Shown here: piece by piece, positions 1 to 8,684 of the stretch | Numbering within the stretch: the stretch's first letter is position 1 | How the letters are laid out: every line of letters starts with the position of its first letter | Source of the DNA: [Actinomadura] parvosata subsp. kistnae | GTDB lineage: Bacteria > Actinomycetota > Actinomycetes > Streptosporangiales > Streptosporangiaceae | Assembly: GCF_900323885.1 (NCBI RefSeq) | Contig: NZ_OOHJ01000006.1 | Coordinates: forward strand, 248,001-312,000 | Direction of reading: 5' to 3' | Length of the DNA stretch: 64,000 nucleotides | Program-made: the position numbers and the translations under genes | The notes under the pieces: model-generated | Told to the model about the DNA's origin: nothing | Databases searched by the model: none | What the model saw: only the letters and a program-made list of their open reading frames with translations

Positions 1-31
1 CGGCGGGGACGGCCCAGCGCACGCGTAACAG

Positions 32-1189
32 TCACGAACGTCCCACAGGGAGGATCCGGTCGAGCCAGTCGCACACCTCCTGGGCGAGCCGGGTGGGATT
101 GTTGATCTGGCAGTGGGCGTCGGCGCCTGTGGCGGCGTCGAGTTCCAGCAGCTTTTTGCGCGGTGACGGCAGAGCGTGGTGCCAGCTCCGTACCTGCTCG
201 ACGAGGGCAGGCGACTCCCCCAGCCCGACAATGGACAGGAACGGGCAGGTGACCTGGGCGGGGTCGGCGGTGAAGGTGGCGAGCAGGCGAGCGAAGTCGA
301 CCGGCCCCGCCAGTCCGGAACGCCACAGGTACATCTGAAAGTTGTCCTTCATCGCCCCCTCTTCGGCCATCCGCCGCACCACCTCGACGGGTAGCAGCGA
401 CCCGAAGTCGGAGATGGGCGTGGTGGCGGCGGCCGCCGCGATCCGCCGCTCCGACATGACGGCGCGGCTGACCATGTAGCCTCCCCCGGAGAAGCCGATG
501 ATGGCGAGCGTGGCGGGATCCTGGCCGTAAGCGTCGATCAGATGGTCGACGACGGCGCCGACCGGCCGCTCGGTCTCGGCCATCAGGTGCAGGCCGCGCA
601 GCGGCGTGCTGCCCTGCCCGGGCAGGTCCGCCATCACCGTGGTGTAGCCGCGCCGCCAGGCGTTTAGGCCGATCAGGTGGTACATGTCCTCCCGGCCGCT
701 GTCGCCGCCACCGATGACGATGAGCGTGGGAGCGTCGGGTCCGGCGTCGAGTCGCAGCCCCGGCAGCGACGTGCCCTCGAACGGCACCTCGAGGTAGTCC
801 AGGGGCAGGTCCAGCAGCGTCACCGCCCGCTCGAACGCGGCCTCGTACTTGTTGATCAGACGGATGAACCCGTCGCCGCGCCCGGCGAACTGCCACGCCT
901 GTCGATAGCAGTAATAGGCCTTCATCATGACCTCACCGGCGCTGCGCCGACGGCCATCCACCTCCCAGCCGTCGGCCAGGTCACCCTGGGCATCCCCGTA
1001 ACGTTCGAACTCTTCTGTCCAGCTCGCGGTGTCGCCGTCGGAGATCCGGGAGGCGATGTGGTAGAGCTCGCCGGCGTCGAGGCCGCCTGTCTTGGCGGCT
1101 CCGGCGGACCACTGGAAGATGAAGTCCATGTCCCGGTCGTCGAAGCGGTACCGGATGGGATTGCTGCGCTGCACCGTCTCGTCTGTCAT
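32..1189 (-). CDS. alpha/beta hydrolase (FrsA/dipeptidyl-peptidase-like fold)
   Basis: A 385-residue cytoplasmic serine hydrolase with no visible signal peptide. The nucleophile elbow GFSGGGY fits the G-x-S-x-G pattern. It is preceded by a typical core strand (TLIVIGGGDSGRED) and an oxyanion-region glycine cluster. A His near the C-terminus (DAHCQ) is a plausible catalytic His. The roughly 170-residue N-terminal helical region before the core is typical of FrsA/DUF1100-like or 2,6-dihydropseudooxynicotine-hydrolase-like enzymes, so substrates cannot be named. The frame stays open further upstream, but the ATG at 1189 is chosen because upstream residues are low-complexity and overlap the AraC gene. 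It lies 65 bp downstream of the AraC gene on the same strand, so it is probably the structural gene of a TetR-AraC-hydrolase operon. Confidence 0.8.
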   Translation of the reverse strand: MTDETVQRSNPIRYRFDDRDMDFIFQWSAGAAKTGGLDAGELYHIASRISDGDTASWTEEFERYGDAQGDLADGWEVDGRRRSAGEVMMKAYYCYRQAWQFAGRGDGFIRLINKYEAAFERAVTLLDLPLDYLEVPFEGTSLPGLRLDAGPDAPTLIVIGGGDSGREDMYHLIGLNAWRRGYTTVMADLPGQGSTPLRGLHLMAETERPVGAVVDHLIDAYGQDPATLAIIGFSGGGYMVSRAVMSERRIAAAAATTPISDFGSLLPVEVVRRMAEEGAMKDNFQMYLWRSGLAGPVDFARLLATFTADPAQVTCPFLSIVGLGESPALVEQVRSWHHALPSPRKKLLELDAATGADAHCQINNPTRLAQEVCDWLDRILPVGRS

Positions 1190-1254
1190 GCCGCCGAGGC
1201 TAGGCCCGGCCCCTGGGCGGTGGTGAGGACAGAACACGCGGTGAGGGGGACCGT

Positions 1255-2280
1255 TCACGCAGTGGAGCTGCGGTACTCCTGAGGGGTGCGCCCGTGCACG
1301 CGCCTGAAGGCTCGCCGGAAGGCGCGCACGTCGGCGTAACCGAGCCGGGCGCTGATCGCCGCGACCGGCATGCCGGTGCCGGACAGGAGTTCCACGGCCA
1401 GCCTCGCGCGCTCCGCCTCCAGTTCCTGCCGCCAACTCGTCCCCTCCTCGTGCAGCAGTTGCTGCAGCCGGCGCGGGCTGATCGCGAGGCTGTGCGCGGC
1501 CGCTCTCAAGGTCGCTTTGTCATGGTCGAGCCCGGCGGCCAGGAAGGACCGCACCCGATCCCGCCACGGCCGCCCCTCTCCCTGCCGCCCCTCTCCCTGC
1601 CGCCCCTCTCCCTGCCGTAGCCGACTGACGGTTCGCCGGAGCAGGGCCGCCAGGGCGGGATCGGCTCCGAGCAGCGGGCGGTCGAGGTCGCGGCGGCGGA
1701 AGGTGAGAGTGTTGGCGTCCTGCCCGAATTCGATCAGTTCGGTGCCGTACGCCGCAACGAGATCACGGTGGCGGGGTGGCGCGGGCATCGCCATCCCGAT
1801 GCTCACGGGCCGGACCGGCGCGCCCACCGCCGCCCTGGCGAGGGTCAATTGCCAGCCCAGGGCTGCGCTCGCGGGATGCCGGTTCTCGTCCATCGCGGGC
1901 ATCCGCCGGGTCAGGGTGACCAGGTCGCCGCTCGTGCTCATCTCATACGACCCGCCGGTCGTCACGAGGTCGATGTGCCGGACGACGCTGCCGAACGCCT
2001 CACTCAGCGTGCCCGACGACAGGAACAGGAAGTCGAGGAGCGCGAAGCGCCCCGGCTCGTAGGACAGCCCCAGATTCATGCCGAAGTCGGGGTCCCCTAC
2101 CGCGCGGGCCGCTCGGTTCCACAACTCCGTCACGGCCTCGGCCGGAACACGGGAGCCCGGCACGGGAACCCCGGCGACGTCCAGCCGTGTCTCTCCGACG
2201 AGGCGCCTGGGGTCTGCGCCCGCACGGGCCACAGCGGTCAGCAGGACGTTGACCACGGAGGCGGTGAGGCTGCCTGGCAT
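1255..2280 (-). CDS. AraC-family transcriptional regulator (AraC-like N-terminal ligand-binding type)
   Basis: A 341-residue regulator. Residues about 15-200 resemble the arabinose-binding-like/OruR-type N-terminal domain (AEAVTELWNRAARAVGDPDFG). The C-terminal about 100 residues are an AraC HTH pair ending in the family signature with FRRAFRRVHGRTPQEYR. Between them is a perfect 3x tandem repeat of five residues (RQGEG), from a 15-bp DNA repeat. It starts 13 bp after the TetR stop and is followed by the hydrolase gene, so it is likely co-transcribed with both. It probably activates the hydrolase or another local promoter in response to a small hydrophobic or aromatic ligand; that role is inference from the family. 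Confidence 0.85.
   Translation of the reverse strand: MPGSLTASVVNVLLTAVARAGADPRRLVGETRLDVAGVPVPGSRVPAEAVTELWNRAARAVGDPDFGMNLGLSYEPGRFALLDFLFLSSGTLSEAFGSVVRHIDLVTTGGSYEMSTSGDLVTLTRRMPAMDENRHPASAALGWQLTLARAAVGAPVRPVSIGMAMPAPPRHRDLVAAYGTELIEFGQDANTLTFRRRDLDRPLLGADPALAALLRRTVSRLRQGEGRQGEGRQGEGRPWRDRVRSFLAAGLDHDKATLRAAAHSLAISPRRLQQLLHEEGTSWRQELEAERARLAVELLSGTGMPVAAISARLGYADVRAFRRAFRRVHGRTPQEYRSSTA
1571..1615. repeat. 15-bp tandem repeat, three perfect copies, inside the AraC gene
   Basis: Three head-to-tail copies of CGCCCCTCTCCCTGC. They encode an Arg-Gln-Gly-Glu-Gly repeat in the linker between the ligand-binding and HTH domains. Being in frame (15 bp), copy-number change by slippage would alter linker length without breaking the gene. 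Confidence 0.9.
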
Positions 2281-2293
2281 TCCACTCCCCCGT

Positions 2294-2839
2294 TCAGCCG
2301 GACACCAGATAACGCTGCACGGTCGGCCCGACCCAGGTGACGAGTTCCTCGTGGGTCATGTCGGCCATGGGCGGGAGGGCGGCGACGAAGCGGCACAGCG
2401 CCAGGCCGAGGATCTGCGTGGAGGCGAGGGCCGCCCGCCGGGCGGCCTCCACCGGATCGTCACACCAGGTGGCTGCCAGAGGAACGATCTCGGCGGCGAA
2501 GACGGACCTCAGCCGCTCGGCTCCCAGAGGGCTGGTCGCCCCGCGCAGGAGGATGTGCAGCGCCTCGTCGGCCTCCCACCGCCTCAGGAAGAACTCGACC
2601 AGAGTGGCGCCCACCTTCTCCCGCGGGATACCGGCGGGATCCGGCAGCGGGACGTCGAAGGCGCATGCCGCGAGGAAGAGGTCCTCCTTGCTGGCGAAGT
2701 AGCGAATGATCATGGCGGGGTCGATGTGCGCCTGGCCGGCGATCGCCCTGATCGTGGTCCGGTCATAGCCATCGGCGGCGAAGCGTTCACGCGCTGCCGC
2801 CAGGATCAGGGCCTTGGTTTCACGCGATGACCTTCTCAC
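2294..2839 (-). CDS. TetR-family transcriptional regulator
   Basis: A 181-residue TetR repressor. Residues 5-50 form the HTH (ALILAAARERF, then TTIRAIAGQAHIDPAMIIRY and FASKEDLF), and the rest is a helical ligand-binding/dimer domain with the usual low conservation. I chose the GTG at 2839: the next upstream start, the ATG at 2860, lies inside the palindromic operator, which would make the operator part of the coding sequence. The gene is first in a probable operon with the AraC and hydrolase genes. The palindrome abutting its start implies autorepression, possibly with control of the short divergent ORF at 2900. Confidence 0.85.
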   Translation of the reverse strand: MRRSSRETKALILAAARERFAADGYDRTTIRAIAGQAHIDPAMIIRYFASKEDLFLAACAFDVPLPDPAGIPREKVGATLVEFFLRRWEADEALHILLRGATSPLGAERLRSVFAAEIVPLAATWCDDPVEAARRAALASTQILGLALCRFVAALPPMADMTHEELVTWVGPTVQRYLVSG

Positions 2840-2843
2840 CCCA

Positions 2844-2877
2844 CAAGTGTAGGCCAACATCTGTTGGCCTACACTTG
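2844..2877. promoter_or_regulatory. 34-bp inverted-repeat operator for the TetR regulator
   Basis: Perfect 16-bp arms CAAGTGTAGGCCAACA and TGTTGGCCTACACTTG separated by 2 bp. It lies directly upstream of the TetR start codon, the expected place for an autoregulatory TetR operator. Confidence 0.85.
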
Positions 2878-2899
2878 ATCTGCCGCGAGCATCCGGCTG

Positions 2900-3040
2900 A
2901 TGATGGACACCGCACAACCGATCGACGGCGCCGACACCGGCATCTCCATGAGCGAGGTCTCGCGCCTCCGCGCCGACCTGGACGCAGAGGCCACCGCTTC
3001 CGCGATTACCTGGGGTGTTGAGAAGGCGTCAGGCAAGTGA
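2900..3040 (+). CDS. small ORF of 46 residues, unknown
   Basis: A short ORF divergent from the TetR gene, starting 23 bp beyond the operator (MMDTAQPIDGADTG start, TWGVEKASGK end). It is acidic in its first half with no recognisable domain, and no strong ribosome-binding site precedes it. Its position makes it a candidate target of the TetR operator. It could equally be a chance ORF or the intact head of a gene cut by the IS5-type insertion just downstream. Confidence 0.3.
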   Translation: MMDTAQPIDGADTGISMSEVSRLRADLDAEATASAITWGVEKASGK

Positions 3041-3122
3041 CTGGCCGGTCAGCCAGTGCTCGCGGGCATCGATCCGATCCACAGCCAGCTGCCGGGATCG
3101 GCCGGGTGCCCGTCGGGCCCCG

Positions 3123-3479
3123 TCATGTCCACCGCCACGGCGGCGCCCCGCCACGGGTCAGGCGGCGGGACATCACATCCGTCATCGCCCAATACACCCG
3201 TGATTCGGAGCTGGCCGGCAGGTGCTCGTAGTCGCGGACCAGACGGCGGGAGAAGTAGTAGTACGTCGCGCTCTTGGGCGGCAGGTCATGCGGGAGATAG
3301 TCCCATTGCACGCCGGTCCGCCCCTGGTAGCGGATGGCATTGACGATCTCGCGTAACTCGTAGCCACTCTCGTGACCGCTGACGGACGGGTGCGCGGCCT
3401 TCCACGCCGTGAGCACCGGCTCGATCACCGCCCACTGCGCGTCGGATAAGTCGCTCGGGTACGGCTTGCGCTCAGTCAC
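3123..3479 (-). pseudogene. IS5-family transposase, internally deleted (head fused to tail)
   Basis: 118 residues. The N-terminal part is the DUF4096 domain of IS5-type transposases (MTERKPYPSDLSDAQWAVIE and the phrase TGVQWDYLPHDLPP). After residue about 74 (YYYF) it jumps in frame to the normal C-terminal tail of this family (LVRDYEHLPASSE, then a MSRRL motif). The roughly 150-170 residues carrying the DDE catalytic core are missing, so it cannot be an active transposase. The clean in-frame fusion suggests an internal deletion rather than scattered decay. I could not find convincing terminal repeats. Confidence 0.75.
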
Positions 3480-4060
3480 TCAACCGTCACAGCACGCACG
3501 GACCCGCCAACCGACGGTAACGCTACAAATCCATGCGATCACACTACGACATTGGGGGCATGAATTCGCGAACCGCACTTTCATAAGCCGTCGTTCATCC
3601 GCGATGGACCGGCGACTCCCTGTGAGCGCGTGTCCTGGGCTCTTCGCCTCCTGCTGGAGAGCTTGATCCACCACGCGGAGCATCATCCTGTCGTTGATGA
3701 CGTCCGCCACGAGCGGCTGGGCGTTGGGGAGAAGGGATGTGCACTGGTTTTCGGGTGCACCGCCGCGGGCCGCAGATACCGGTGCCCTCAAGGTGGACGG
3801 TCGTTGGCGTCATACAGGCCGTAGTCGTCCACGACGTGGGCCGCCAGCCCGAACTCCAGCGCTCGATGGCGTCCGCGGAACAACACACCGATGGCCTGTA
3901 CGGCTCGCAGTGCCCCCTTCCCGGGCGGCCCAAGGAGCATCGCCCTCGGGCTCAAGCTCGACGCGGTCCTGGGTGGTCATCAGGCATGCCGGACTCCGTG
4001 CCGGTCATAACAGGCGGGCTGTGTTGCCCCCTGGAAACCGTGACGGCTGCGGAGGTCGTG
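3480..4060. other. 580 bp without a confident gene
   Basis: Several short antisense ORFs are open in this stretch but none has a recognisable domain or a good start. The minus strand has fragments such as AHVVDDYGLYDANDR that look coding-like but are interrupted, so this may be a decayed insertion sequence or gene. I see no RNA gene. Confidence 0.4.
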
Positions 4061-4473
4061 ATGAGTCAGAGGATCGATGTCGCCAAGCTCGTCCCCGGCA
4101 TCTACCGACAGTGAGCTGCCACACCCCGACGCTGGGGCTGGTCAAGCTGCGGGCCAGCCAGATCAACGGGTGCGCGTACTGCGTGGACATGCACACCCGG
4201 GACATGAAGCAGGCGGGGGAGAGCGACGAGCGGCTCTGGATGGTGGCGGCGTGGCGTGAGGCCGCGGTGTTCACCGCAGCCGAGCGGGCCGCGCTGGCCC
4301 TGGCGGAGGAGGCGACCCGGCCGGCCGACCGCGCCGTCGTGTCCGACGCGGTGTGGCAGCAGGCGGCCGAGCACTACAGCGAGGAGCAGCTCGCCGTGCT
4401 CTTGGGCGCCATCGGCATGATCAACAACTGGAACCGGATCCTCGTGGGTGCCGGGGTCACTCCAGGTACCTGA
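4061..4473 (+). pseudogene. AhpD/carboxymuconolactone-decarboxylase family protein, broken
   Basis: The family start MSQRIDVAKLVPGIYRQ is followed by a stop at about 4112. The remainder resumes in another frame: LVKLRASQINGCAYCVDMHT, with the redox CxxC-x3-His motif, then a complete tail to the stop at 4473. Compared with family members, about a dozen residues (the segment before LVKLRASQ) are missing and the frame changes, so this is a small deletion rather than a simple single-base error. An intact copy would be a roughly 150-residue alkylhydroperoxidase-like protein reducing peroxides through the two cysteines. Confidence 0.75.
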
Positions 4474-4694
4474 CGCGCCCGCCCACACGCCCCAGACTTC
4501 TCCTGCCGAGAGGCGGCCTGCTCATCGAGGTAGGCGGCTGCCCCGGCACCGCGCTGACTGCCGTACGGTTCGCGCCCGACCGGCGGGCCGCCACTTCGTG
4601 AGCCGCGGTGGGCCGCCCTCGGTGGTGGATTCCACTACCCTGGGGGCGAAGCCGGGCCGTTCGGGCCCTTTGTCATCTTCTGCGGAGCGGCCCG

Positions 4695-5999
4695 ATGAAC
4701 TGGCTCTACGTCGTGGGGATCATCGTCTTCATCCTCGGGCTGATGGTCTCCATCGCGCTGCACGAGATCGGCCACCTCGTGCCGGCCAAGATCTTCGGCG
4801 TCAAGGTGACCCAGTACATGGTGGGCTTCGGCTCGACAGCCTGGTCGCGCCGCAAGGGCGAGACCGAGTACGGCATCAAGTGGATCCCGTTCGGCGGCTA
4901 CATCCGCATGATCGGCATGCTGCCGCCGCGCCCCGGTGACGAGCCGGGCAAGCTGCGCAGCACGGCGACCGGCCCGTGGCAGGGCCTGATCGAGTCGGCC
5001 CGCGACGCCGCCCAGGAAGAGGTCCGGCCGGGCGACGAAGACCGCGTCTTCTACCGCAAGAAGTGGTGGCAGAAGGTCATCATCATGTCCGGCGGCCCGG
5101 CCATGAACTTCGTACTCGCCTTCATCTTCTTCACCATCCTGCTGGTCGGCATCGGCCTGCCCGTGGAGGCGCCCATCGTCTCGCCCGAGACCCGTACCTG
5201 CGTGATCCCCGCCTCCGAGCAGCGCACCACCTGCGCACCCGGCGACCGGCCCACCCCGGCCGCGCAGGCGGGCATGAAGCCCGGCGACCACATCGTCAGC
5301 TTCAACGGCCACAAGATCAGCTCCTGGGACCAGGCCCTCCGTCTGGTCCGCTCCCACGGCCCCGGCCCCGCACAGATCGGCATCCTCCGCGACGGCAAGC
5401 CGATGACGCTCGCCGTCACGCTCATCGCCCAGGACCGCCCCAACCTCGACGACCCGGCCAAGATTGACAAGAACGTCGGCTATCTCGGCGTGCGCTCTGC
5501 CGAGGTCATGGAGCAGCAGAGCATCGGCCAGGTCATCGGCTACATGGGCGAGCTGACCGGCCGGGTGGCCGGCTCGCTGATCAACCTGCCGGAGAAGATG
5601 GCCGGCGTCTGGCACGCGGCCTTCTCCGGCGAGCAGCGCGACCCCGAGGGGCCGGTCGGCGTGGTCGGCGCGGGCCGCATGGGCGGCGAGATCCTCGCCT
5701 CCGACCTGTCCACGGAGAAGAAGGTCGCCATCTTCGTCAACCTGCTGGCCGGCTTCAACCTCGCGATCGGCATGTTCAACCTCATCCCGCTGCTCCCGCT
5801 CGACGGCGGCCACATCGCCGGCGGCCTGTGGGAGGGCATCAAGCGGGCCTACGCCAAGGCCGTCCGGCGGCCCAAGCCCGCGTACGTGGATGTCGCCAAG
5901 GTGTTGCCGCTGACGTACGCGGTGGCGCTGCTGATGATGGTCATGGCCGGCCTGCTGGTGTACGCCGACCTGGTCAACCCCCTCACGCTCACCCGCTGA
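4695..5999 (+). CDS. rseP: site-2 intramembrane metalloprotease (RseP/Rip1-like)
   Basis: A 434-residue M50B membrane protease. The first transmembrane helix carries the zinc-binding motif HEIGH (residues about 22-26). The third ligand motif lies in a later helix (NLIPLLPLDGGH). A PDZ domain sits between them (KPGDHIVSFNGHKISSWD). Such enzymes cut membrane-anchored anti-sigma factors after a site-1 cut; the mycobacterial homologue is Rip1. The ATG at 4695 is chosen because it begins the hydrophobic first helix (MNWLYVVGIIVFILGL). In most actinomycetes the gene lies between dxr and ispG, but neither is here, so this may be a second copy or a relocated gene. Confidence 0.92.
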   Translation: MNWLYVVGIIVFILGLMVSIALHEIGHLVPAKIFGVKVTQYMVGFGSTAWSRRKGETEYGIKWIPFGGYIRMIGMLPPRPGDEPGKLRSTATGPWQGLIESARDAAQEEVRPGDEDRVFYRKKWWQKVIIMSGGPAMNFVLAFIFFTILLVGIGLPVEAPIVSPETRTCVIPASEQRTTCAPGDRPTPAAQAGMKPGDHIVSFNGHKISSWDQALRLVRSHGPGPAQIGILRDGKPMTLAVTLIAQDRPNLDDPAKIDKNVGYLGVRSAEVMEQQSIGQVIGYMGELTGRVAGSLINLPEKMAGVWHAAFSGEQRDPEGPVGVVGAGRMGGEILASDLSTEKKVAIFVNLLAGFNLAIGMFNLIPLLPLDGGHIAGGLWEGIKRAYAKAVRRPKPAYVDVAKVLPLTYAVALLMMVMAGLLVYADLVNPLTLTR

Positions 6000-6000
6000 G

Positions 6001-6017
6001 ACCGCCCCGCGGGCGGT
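6001..6017 (+). terminator. probable hairpin terminator after the site-2 protease gene
   Basis: A perfect 7-bp stem (ACCGCCC / GGGCGGT) with a 3-nt loop starts directly after the TGA at 5999. There is no T tract, as is common in high-GC actinobacteria. Confidence 0.55.
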
Positions 6018-6356
6018 GCGGCAGCCGTTTCGCGTCCGCGGGAACGACATGGAGATGGCCCCGGCGGCGCTGCACGTCGAAGCGCACGTTCCTGCCCGGA
6101 CCCCGCTCGATCCTGTAGCCGTTCGCCGCGACGCTCCCCCCGGTCACCCATCAGTAACGTCACCGATCCAGCGACCCTGGTCACGGAAGGTGCCAGCTCG
6201 GCCCGGGTGGCGCTCGTGGTACCGCCGGCGACGAGAGACCCCATCACGATCACGGCGAGTGTTTCCGTGGATGACCTTCATATGCTCTCTCTCATCGTCG
6301 CCGGACATGCACAGGCTCGACCGTGTTCAGCACTGCGTCCTTCGTCGAGCTGTCAT
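6018..6356. other. intergenic, no gene supported
   Basis: Short ORFs are present on both strands, for example a minus-strand stretch with a hydrophobic start (LAVIVMGSLVAGGTT), but no start signal or family match supports them. Confidence 0.4.
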
Positions 6357-7176
6357 CTATGTCTTGTCACGGGAGGCGTGAGTGTTGACGGCGGCTCCCC
6401 GTTTCACACTCGCCTTGCCCGGCTCGGTCATGGAGCCATTCTCCACCAGCCATGAGTCCGGAACCGACTGCTTCGTCCACCGAACTCGGGGTCCATGTCC
6501 TCGAAGCTCTGGATGGTCACGCCGCGTTCCGCAACATGCCGCGTACCTCGGCCACGGTCCGTCCGATGTAGGGCAGGCAGTGCAGCGGCTCGCCCAAGCC
6601 GTTCGATCGTGGTGCCGTTCTCGAACGGTTCGCCGGGCCTGGCCTCGCGCCCGAGCGTAATGTCGGCGGGTCCTTGAAAGTTCTCCGGGATCTTCACCCC
6701 GATGGGGCAGCCGCCCATCCTGTCGCAGGTCCCCGGCTGGTCGATGGTCTTGATCTCGTCGAGGTACCGGTGCTCTGTGGGGGAGGTGGGGAAGATGGAG
6801 CCCACCCACGACGGCGTCGAGGGGATGACCCTGAGGGTCACGTTCAGCCCGGCGTCACGGAGCTGCGTCTGGTACGTTCCGGCGTCGGCGTACAGGTCCT
6901 TGGTCTCGATGATGTAGTATCCCGTCCTCCTTCCTGATGTCCAGCGCTGCGGCCCGTCCCTGGTCCGAGGCCGAGCCCGGCAGGCAAGAGCCAGCTCAGG
7001 GCGAGGAACGCGGCGGTCAGCATGGCCACGCCCGGCAGCGCGGCGCGCAGGATGGCAGCCACTCGATCAGCGCCGCCGGCTCCGGGCGGCTCATCCAGGT
7101 CAGTGCCGAATCGGCGAGCAGCGCCAACCCTTTTCAGTCGGGCCGGGACGATGGATCGATCGCTTGCGTTGGTCAA
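6357..7176 (-). pseudogene. single-pass membrane protein gene broken by at least three frame changes
   Basis: Reading down the minus strand, consecutive pieces of one protein appear in different frames. First is an N-terminal part with one transmembrane helix (AAFLALSWLLPAG). Next, in another frame, is DQGRAAALDIRKEDG. Then, in a third, YYIIETKDLYADAGTYQTQL followed by a long extracytoplasmic stretch containing ITLGREARPGEPFENG. Last is the C-terminal piece KQSVPDSWLVENGSM in yet another frame. The order is as expected for an actinobacterial protein with an N-terminal anchor and external domain; I cannot give its function. Multiple shifts make a true pseudogene more likely than one sequencing error. 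Confidence 0.6.
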
Positions 7177-7607
7177 GCAACGGCAGGGAGTGCCGGGTGG
7201 AAAGCGTGACCACCATCGCGGGCAGGCGCACCAGCCAGATCAGCAGGAAAGCGCTCCGGCCGACACGCCGCGCTCACACGCGTCTGGGCCGCCGGAAATG
7301 GTTCTTCGTTCGTCTGTACCACCGAGCTCTCATCGAAGAGTCTCGCCTGAGGTGGAAAGCGGCACCCTCGACCTGTGTCCTCGAGAACGAGTCGCGCCTG
7401 CGAAGCCGCCGACACCGGCGACCGTTCGGGCTGCCCCGGTCACCTCTCCCCCGGCCCAGGACCTCCTGACAAGGCGGTGCACGCAAGCCCTCTACCGGCA
7501 CCCTCCCCTCAGCCCGACAGCACGCAGAGCCATCGCTGCAAGCGAGCACGTCCTCACCGTCATGCCCAACCGCACGCGGGGCATGCGGCGATCGCGAGCC
7601 CCGCGCT
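7177..7607. other. 430 bp without a supported gene
   Basis: Between the broken membrane-protein gene and the partition operon. Only short overlapping ORFs with biased composition are seen, with no domain and no RNA structure recognised. Confidence 0.4.
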
Positions 7608-8684
7608 TCAACCTCTCGACACCATCACATCGTGATGTGCCTCACCGGCAGCGGAAGTGTCGTCATCGTCGAGAAGATAGGCCTCCACCGCGACCGACAC
7701 CAGCGTCGACAGGTGCTCGGCCCCGGTCTCCTTGACCAGGCCGTTGAGGATCTCGAGTTCGGCCGGGCGGAACTGCACCGGCCACAACACCCGCCGGATG
7801 CCCGGCTTGGACTTCGACCGCAGGTTCCTGCGCGGCGGGAAGCGTGAGCCGTTGGGGCGGCTCACCTCCAGGCGGGCACGGACCAGGAAGGTCAGCATGT
7901 CCAAGGCGAGGAAGTGGTCGATGGCGTCCATGGCCAGCTGGGCGTACTCGATGCTCTCGGCCCGGCTGGTCGCCCTGGCGCGCTCCTTGGCCTCCGGCTT
8001 GATGTAGATGCTGACCTGTTCCGGCGTCTGATAGTCGGTGGAGACGGTGGCAGCCGTCACCTGCGGTACAGGGCGGGAGGCGGGACGAGGGGCGGGACGC
8101 GAGGCGAGCGGAGCAGCCAGGGGGCGGGCAGCGGGCGGCACCGGAACGCTCGGCACAGCGACAGCCTTGCGGCCCGCTTCGGAGGGAGTCACCGGAGCCT
8201 CGCCGGTTGGCGCGGCGCCCTTCCGCGCCGCCGTGGCCGCCTTCTCGGTGACGGCGCCCTTGCGCGGTGCCGTTTCCCGCTCCTCCGTGACAGCGCCGCG
8301 CGGCGCCGTCCCCCGCTCTTCCGCGACGGCCCGTCGATCCTCGACCACCTCGACTGGGTCGGGCGCCACGGGTGTGGCCTGCTCGCCGCCTCCTGCGGAA
8401 CCACGGACGGGCTCGGCGCCCGCGTCCTCCTCCACCAGCGCCACCCCCGCGTCCTGTATGGCAGGCGCCTGCTCGGCGACGGGAGCGGGCGGCACGTCAG
8501 GCACCGGGACGGGGGCCGGCTCGCTGGGAGCAGCCTGCTGGGGCTTGTCCGAAGCTTCCTGGCTGGGGGCGGCGGCCTTGGCGACCAGAGCGGACAGGCC
8601 GGTCTGGCCGCGTCGTCCGCGAGCCCGCGTCATCCCTCCGAGCTTGGGGGCAGGAGGCTTGTCGTCGAAGAATTCGCTGGTCAC
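7608..8684 (-). CDS. ParB-like/ribbon-helix-helix partner of ParA, disordered N-terminal half
   Basis: 358 residues. The first about 200 are Ala/Pro/Glu-rich and repetitive (GAVTEERETAPRKGAVTE), surely disordered. The C-terminal about 140 contain two ordered blocks, one around TPEQVSIYIKPEAKERARA. The last (PVQFRPAELEILNGLVKETG then a second helix to VEAYLL) has the strand-helix-helix pattern of a ribbon-helix-helix DNA-binding domain. The GTG start at 8684 overlaps the parA stop (GTGA), so the two are translationally coupled. By position it is the centromere-binding partner of ParA in a plasmid-type partition cassette. There is no ParB nuclease-like CTPase domain. Function is inferred from context and fold pattern. 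Confidence 0.65.
   Translation of the reverse strand: MTSEFFDDKPPAPKLGGMTRARGRRGQTGLSALVAKAAAPSQEASDKPQQAAPSEPAPVPVPDVPPAPVAEQAPAIQDAGVALVEEDAGAEPVRGSAGGGEQATPVAPDPVEVVEDRRAVAEERGTAPRGAVTEERETAPRKGAVTEKAATAARKGAAPTGEAPVTPSEAGRKAVAVPSVPVPPAARPLAAPLASRPAPRPASRPVPQVTAATVSTDYQTPEQVSIYIKPEAKERARATSRAESIEYAQLAMDAIDHFLALDMLTFLVRARLEVSRPNGSRFPPRRNLRSKSKPGIRRVLWPVQFRPAELEILNGLVKETGAEHLSTLVSVAVEAYLLDDDDTSAAGEAHHDVMVSRG

Noticed and set aside
3595..3933. Minus-strand ORFs as a transposase or regulator gene.
   Set aside because: Only short coding-like phrases in mixed frames; no catalytic motif or start could be supported.
4635..6050. Long antisense reading frame over the site-2 protease gene.
   Set aside because: Composition is that of a mirror frame of a high-GC gene, with no domain; the plus-strand protease has all family motifs.
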